This document shows positions 63,040 to 64,000 of a stretch of DNA of 64,000 nucleotides, in pieces. Under the pieces are notes generated by a model, which worked only from the letters and a program-made list of their open reading frames with translations, was not told where the DNA came from and did no database searches. Each line of letters starts with the position of its first letter. Positions within the stretch are counted from its first letter, which is position 1. The stretch covers positions 20,317,805 to 20,381,804 of the forward strand of contig OW203736.1 of the NCBI GenBank assembly GCA_934045075.1. Direction: 5' to 3'. The stretch comes from Yponomeuta sedellus (lineage: Eukaryota; Arthropoda; Insecta; Lepidoptera; Yponomeutidae). The position numbers were made by a program, and so were the translations under genes.

Positions 63040-63330
63040 CACTAAGGAAAAGAATTAAAGAAAAAGAAATTGCAGCTTTATGAACGTTACAACTCAAACT
63101 AGGTGTCCATTTCAAAATCTAGATCATTTTGGAAAAATAATGGACAAAAAACTCCAAACTTAGTCTTTCAAAGTCCTTAATTAACATAATTATTTTAAAA
63201 TATAGAACTCATTAATTGCACTGGCTCGAATTCCAGACATCATTGTCATCTAAATAATCCTTAATATTATAGAAGCCCTTTTGGCACATAGTGTCCTTAA
63301 GACATTTTTTGAACCACGCAAACTTAATAT
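63040..63330 (-). mobile_element. LINE-T 3-prime end (minus)
   Basis: Reverse of LINE-T: CCATTTCAAAATCTAGATCA, AAACTCCAAACTTAGTCTTT, CCAGACATCATTGTCATCTA, AGAAGCCCTTTTGGCACATA. Confidence 0.7.
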
Positions 63331-63374
63331 ATCTTGAGGAATTTTATTATAGAAGAGTAGATAGACACACAATC

Positions 63375-63465
63375 TCACTTCTTGCATACCAGAGTGGTAA
63401 GTAGAGATTAGTGTCTGCCACTTGCTACAAGCCTGGCAGTTTTCGTCTCCTCGATCAAAAAGATG
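63375..63465 (-). mobile_element. R-7 repeat, diverged
   Basis: TTGCATACCAGAGTGGTAAG, AGAGATTAGTGTCTGCCACT, CTACAAGCCTGGCAG. Confidence 0.55.
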
Positions 63466-63649
63466 AACATTTACATGTTTTTAAACAGATAATTTTTGCA
63501 AAAAGTCGTGACTCTTGGCGAGAACTTAGGATCACAATTGAGGGTCTGTACAGAGTTTATCCCAAAAATGGCCGTTTTTGGAGTTAGTGCTATCTAGTCC
63601 TTGGTTGATCGCCTTAGGTTCCCGGTCTTGGGTACCGAAAATCACTATC

Positions 63650-63705
63650 AACACAGTTATATATTAAACGGGTTAAAACCGGGTTAGTTCCCGACGTTAC
63701 GAATC
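63650..63705. mobile_element. Penelope-like tail scrap
   Basis: ACAGTTATATATTAAACGGG, then TTAGTTCCCGACGTTACG; matches the left side of 10333-10400. Confidence 0.45.
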
Positions 63706-63762
63706 CTTAAGAAACACTATCAACATGTTTGAGAGATTGATTACTCTTTTCAAAAAACGATC

Positions 63763-63779
63763 AGGTTAGGTTAGGTTAC
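63763..63779 (+). repeat. Short TTAGG run (insect telomere-like)
   Basis: GGTTAGGTTAGGTTACC: about three TTAGG units, interstitial. Such short runs occur by chance or from Lepidoptera repeats. Confidence 0.4.
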
Positions 63780-63926
63780 CCGTTCCACATATAAATATAT
63801 ATTCTTCTCATTTATGAAGCAAAAGAGATCTGTCATGGTGGTTCGATCGTTCATTGCATGCCTACATTTTTTATAAATAAACCAAAAATATCTCAGCTTA
63901 TTTACTACGGTTTGGTTTGGTACGAG

Positions 63927-64000
63927 GGCTTAGTGCGAGTTTTTTAAATACTCGATCGCGTTAACGTTAACTCATATTTCTATGGCATCGAGGAAGCGCC
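63927..64000. mobile_element. Second copy of the TGCTTAGTGCGAG MITE, cut by the window end
   Basis: GGGCTTAGTGCGAGTTTTTT, CTCGATCGCGTTAACGTTAA, TATGGCATCGAGGAAGCGCC match the right end of 18688-18984 in reverse. Confidence 0.75.

Noticed and set aside
63763..63779. Telomere signal
   Set aside because: Only about three TTAGG units in the middle of ordinary repeat DNA.

Overview
The window looks like AT-rich insect nuclear DNA, most probably from a moth or butterfly. It is packed with tRNA-derived SINEs, 3-prime ends of RTE, CR1/Jockey-like and Penelope-like retroelements, MITEs, and the Lepidoptera-style LINE tail (GTTGTCTGGAAGA, then GTACAATAAAG and TCTATC repeats). I see no bacterial, organellar or viral gene block. 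The order is inferred from family flavour, not from any search.

Only one ordinary host gene is visible: an uninterrupted 582-codon reading frame at 6063-7811 (minus). It encodes a kekkon-like single-pass membrane protein with a signal peptide, LRRs, one Ig domain, a transmembrane helix and a cytoplasmic tail. A strong splice acceptor lies just upstream (7844), so the 5-prime UTR is probably split. Everything else is mobile-element DNA or sequence I cannot assign.

Layout. 1-2292: 5-prime part of a non-LTR retrotransposon on the minus strand (ORF2 endonuclease runs off the left edge; ORF1 is broken by an insertion). 2819-3692: a SINE split by a 619-bp MITE. 4536-7862: a dispersed repeat, a hairpin and the kekkon-like gene. 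8-20 kb: nested SINEs, MITEs and fold-back elements. 20949-22908: a 1.96-kb Harbinger-type element carrying a 47-bp minisatellite. 23-37 kb: SINEs, LINE ends, a Penelope-type fold-back and long microsatellites. 37.7-45.3 kb: the densest cluster of inverted SINE structures, with a truncated LINE and a BEL/Pao scrap inside them. 45.4-51.3 kb: RTE end, Penelope fold-back with 317-bp arms, and a 1.33-kb TIR element. 51.6-64 kb: more SINEs, LINE tails and MITEs.

Local family names used below. SINE-1: head AGCGGTGGTAG, tail TAACTATC. SINE-2: hairpin-forming family with a Thr-like tRNA core and tail TTAGCACGGGTTAGTGCATT then A-rich. SINE-3: begins GCTCGTGGCCTAG, ends GGGGACATACAAGGGTTG. SINE-4: begins CTCTGTGGCGTAGCGGTAG. 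SINE-5: begins GGTGGCGCAGCGGTTTGG. SINE-6: TTGGTCTAGCGGTG-type head. R-7: repeat containing CGCCTGTATCCCAGAGG. LINE-T: LINE whose 3-prime UTR contains GACTAAGTTTGGAG.

The strongest unexplained signal is the behaviour of SINE-2. At least eight insertions, several with clear 8-15 bp target-site duplications, consist of an inverted segment joined to a sense segment, and the inverted segment almost always starts at the same internal point (GGTTTTTAAA, about 40 nt from the 3-prime end). Two insertions contain 308-bp tandem units in opposite orientations inside one pair of duplications. This looks like a recurrent twin-priming or fold-back mode of retroposition, including of multimeric RNA.
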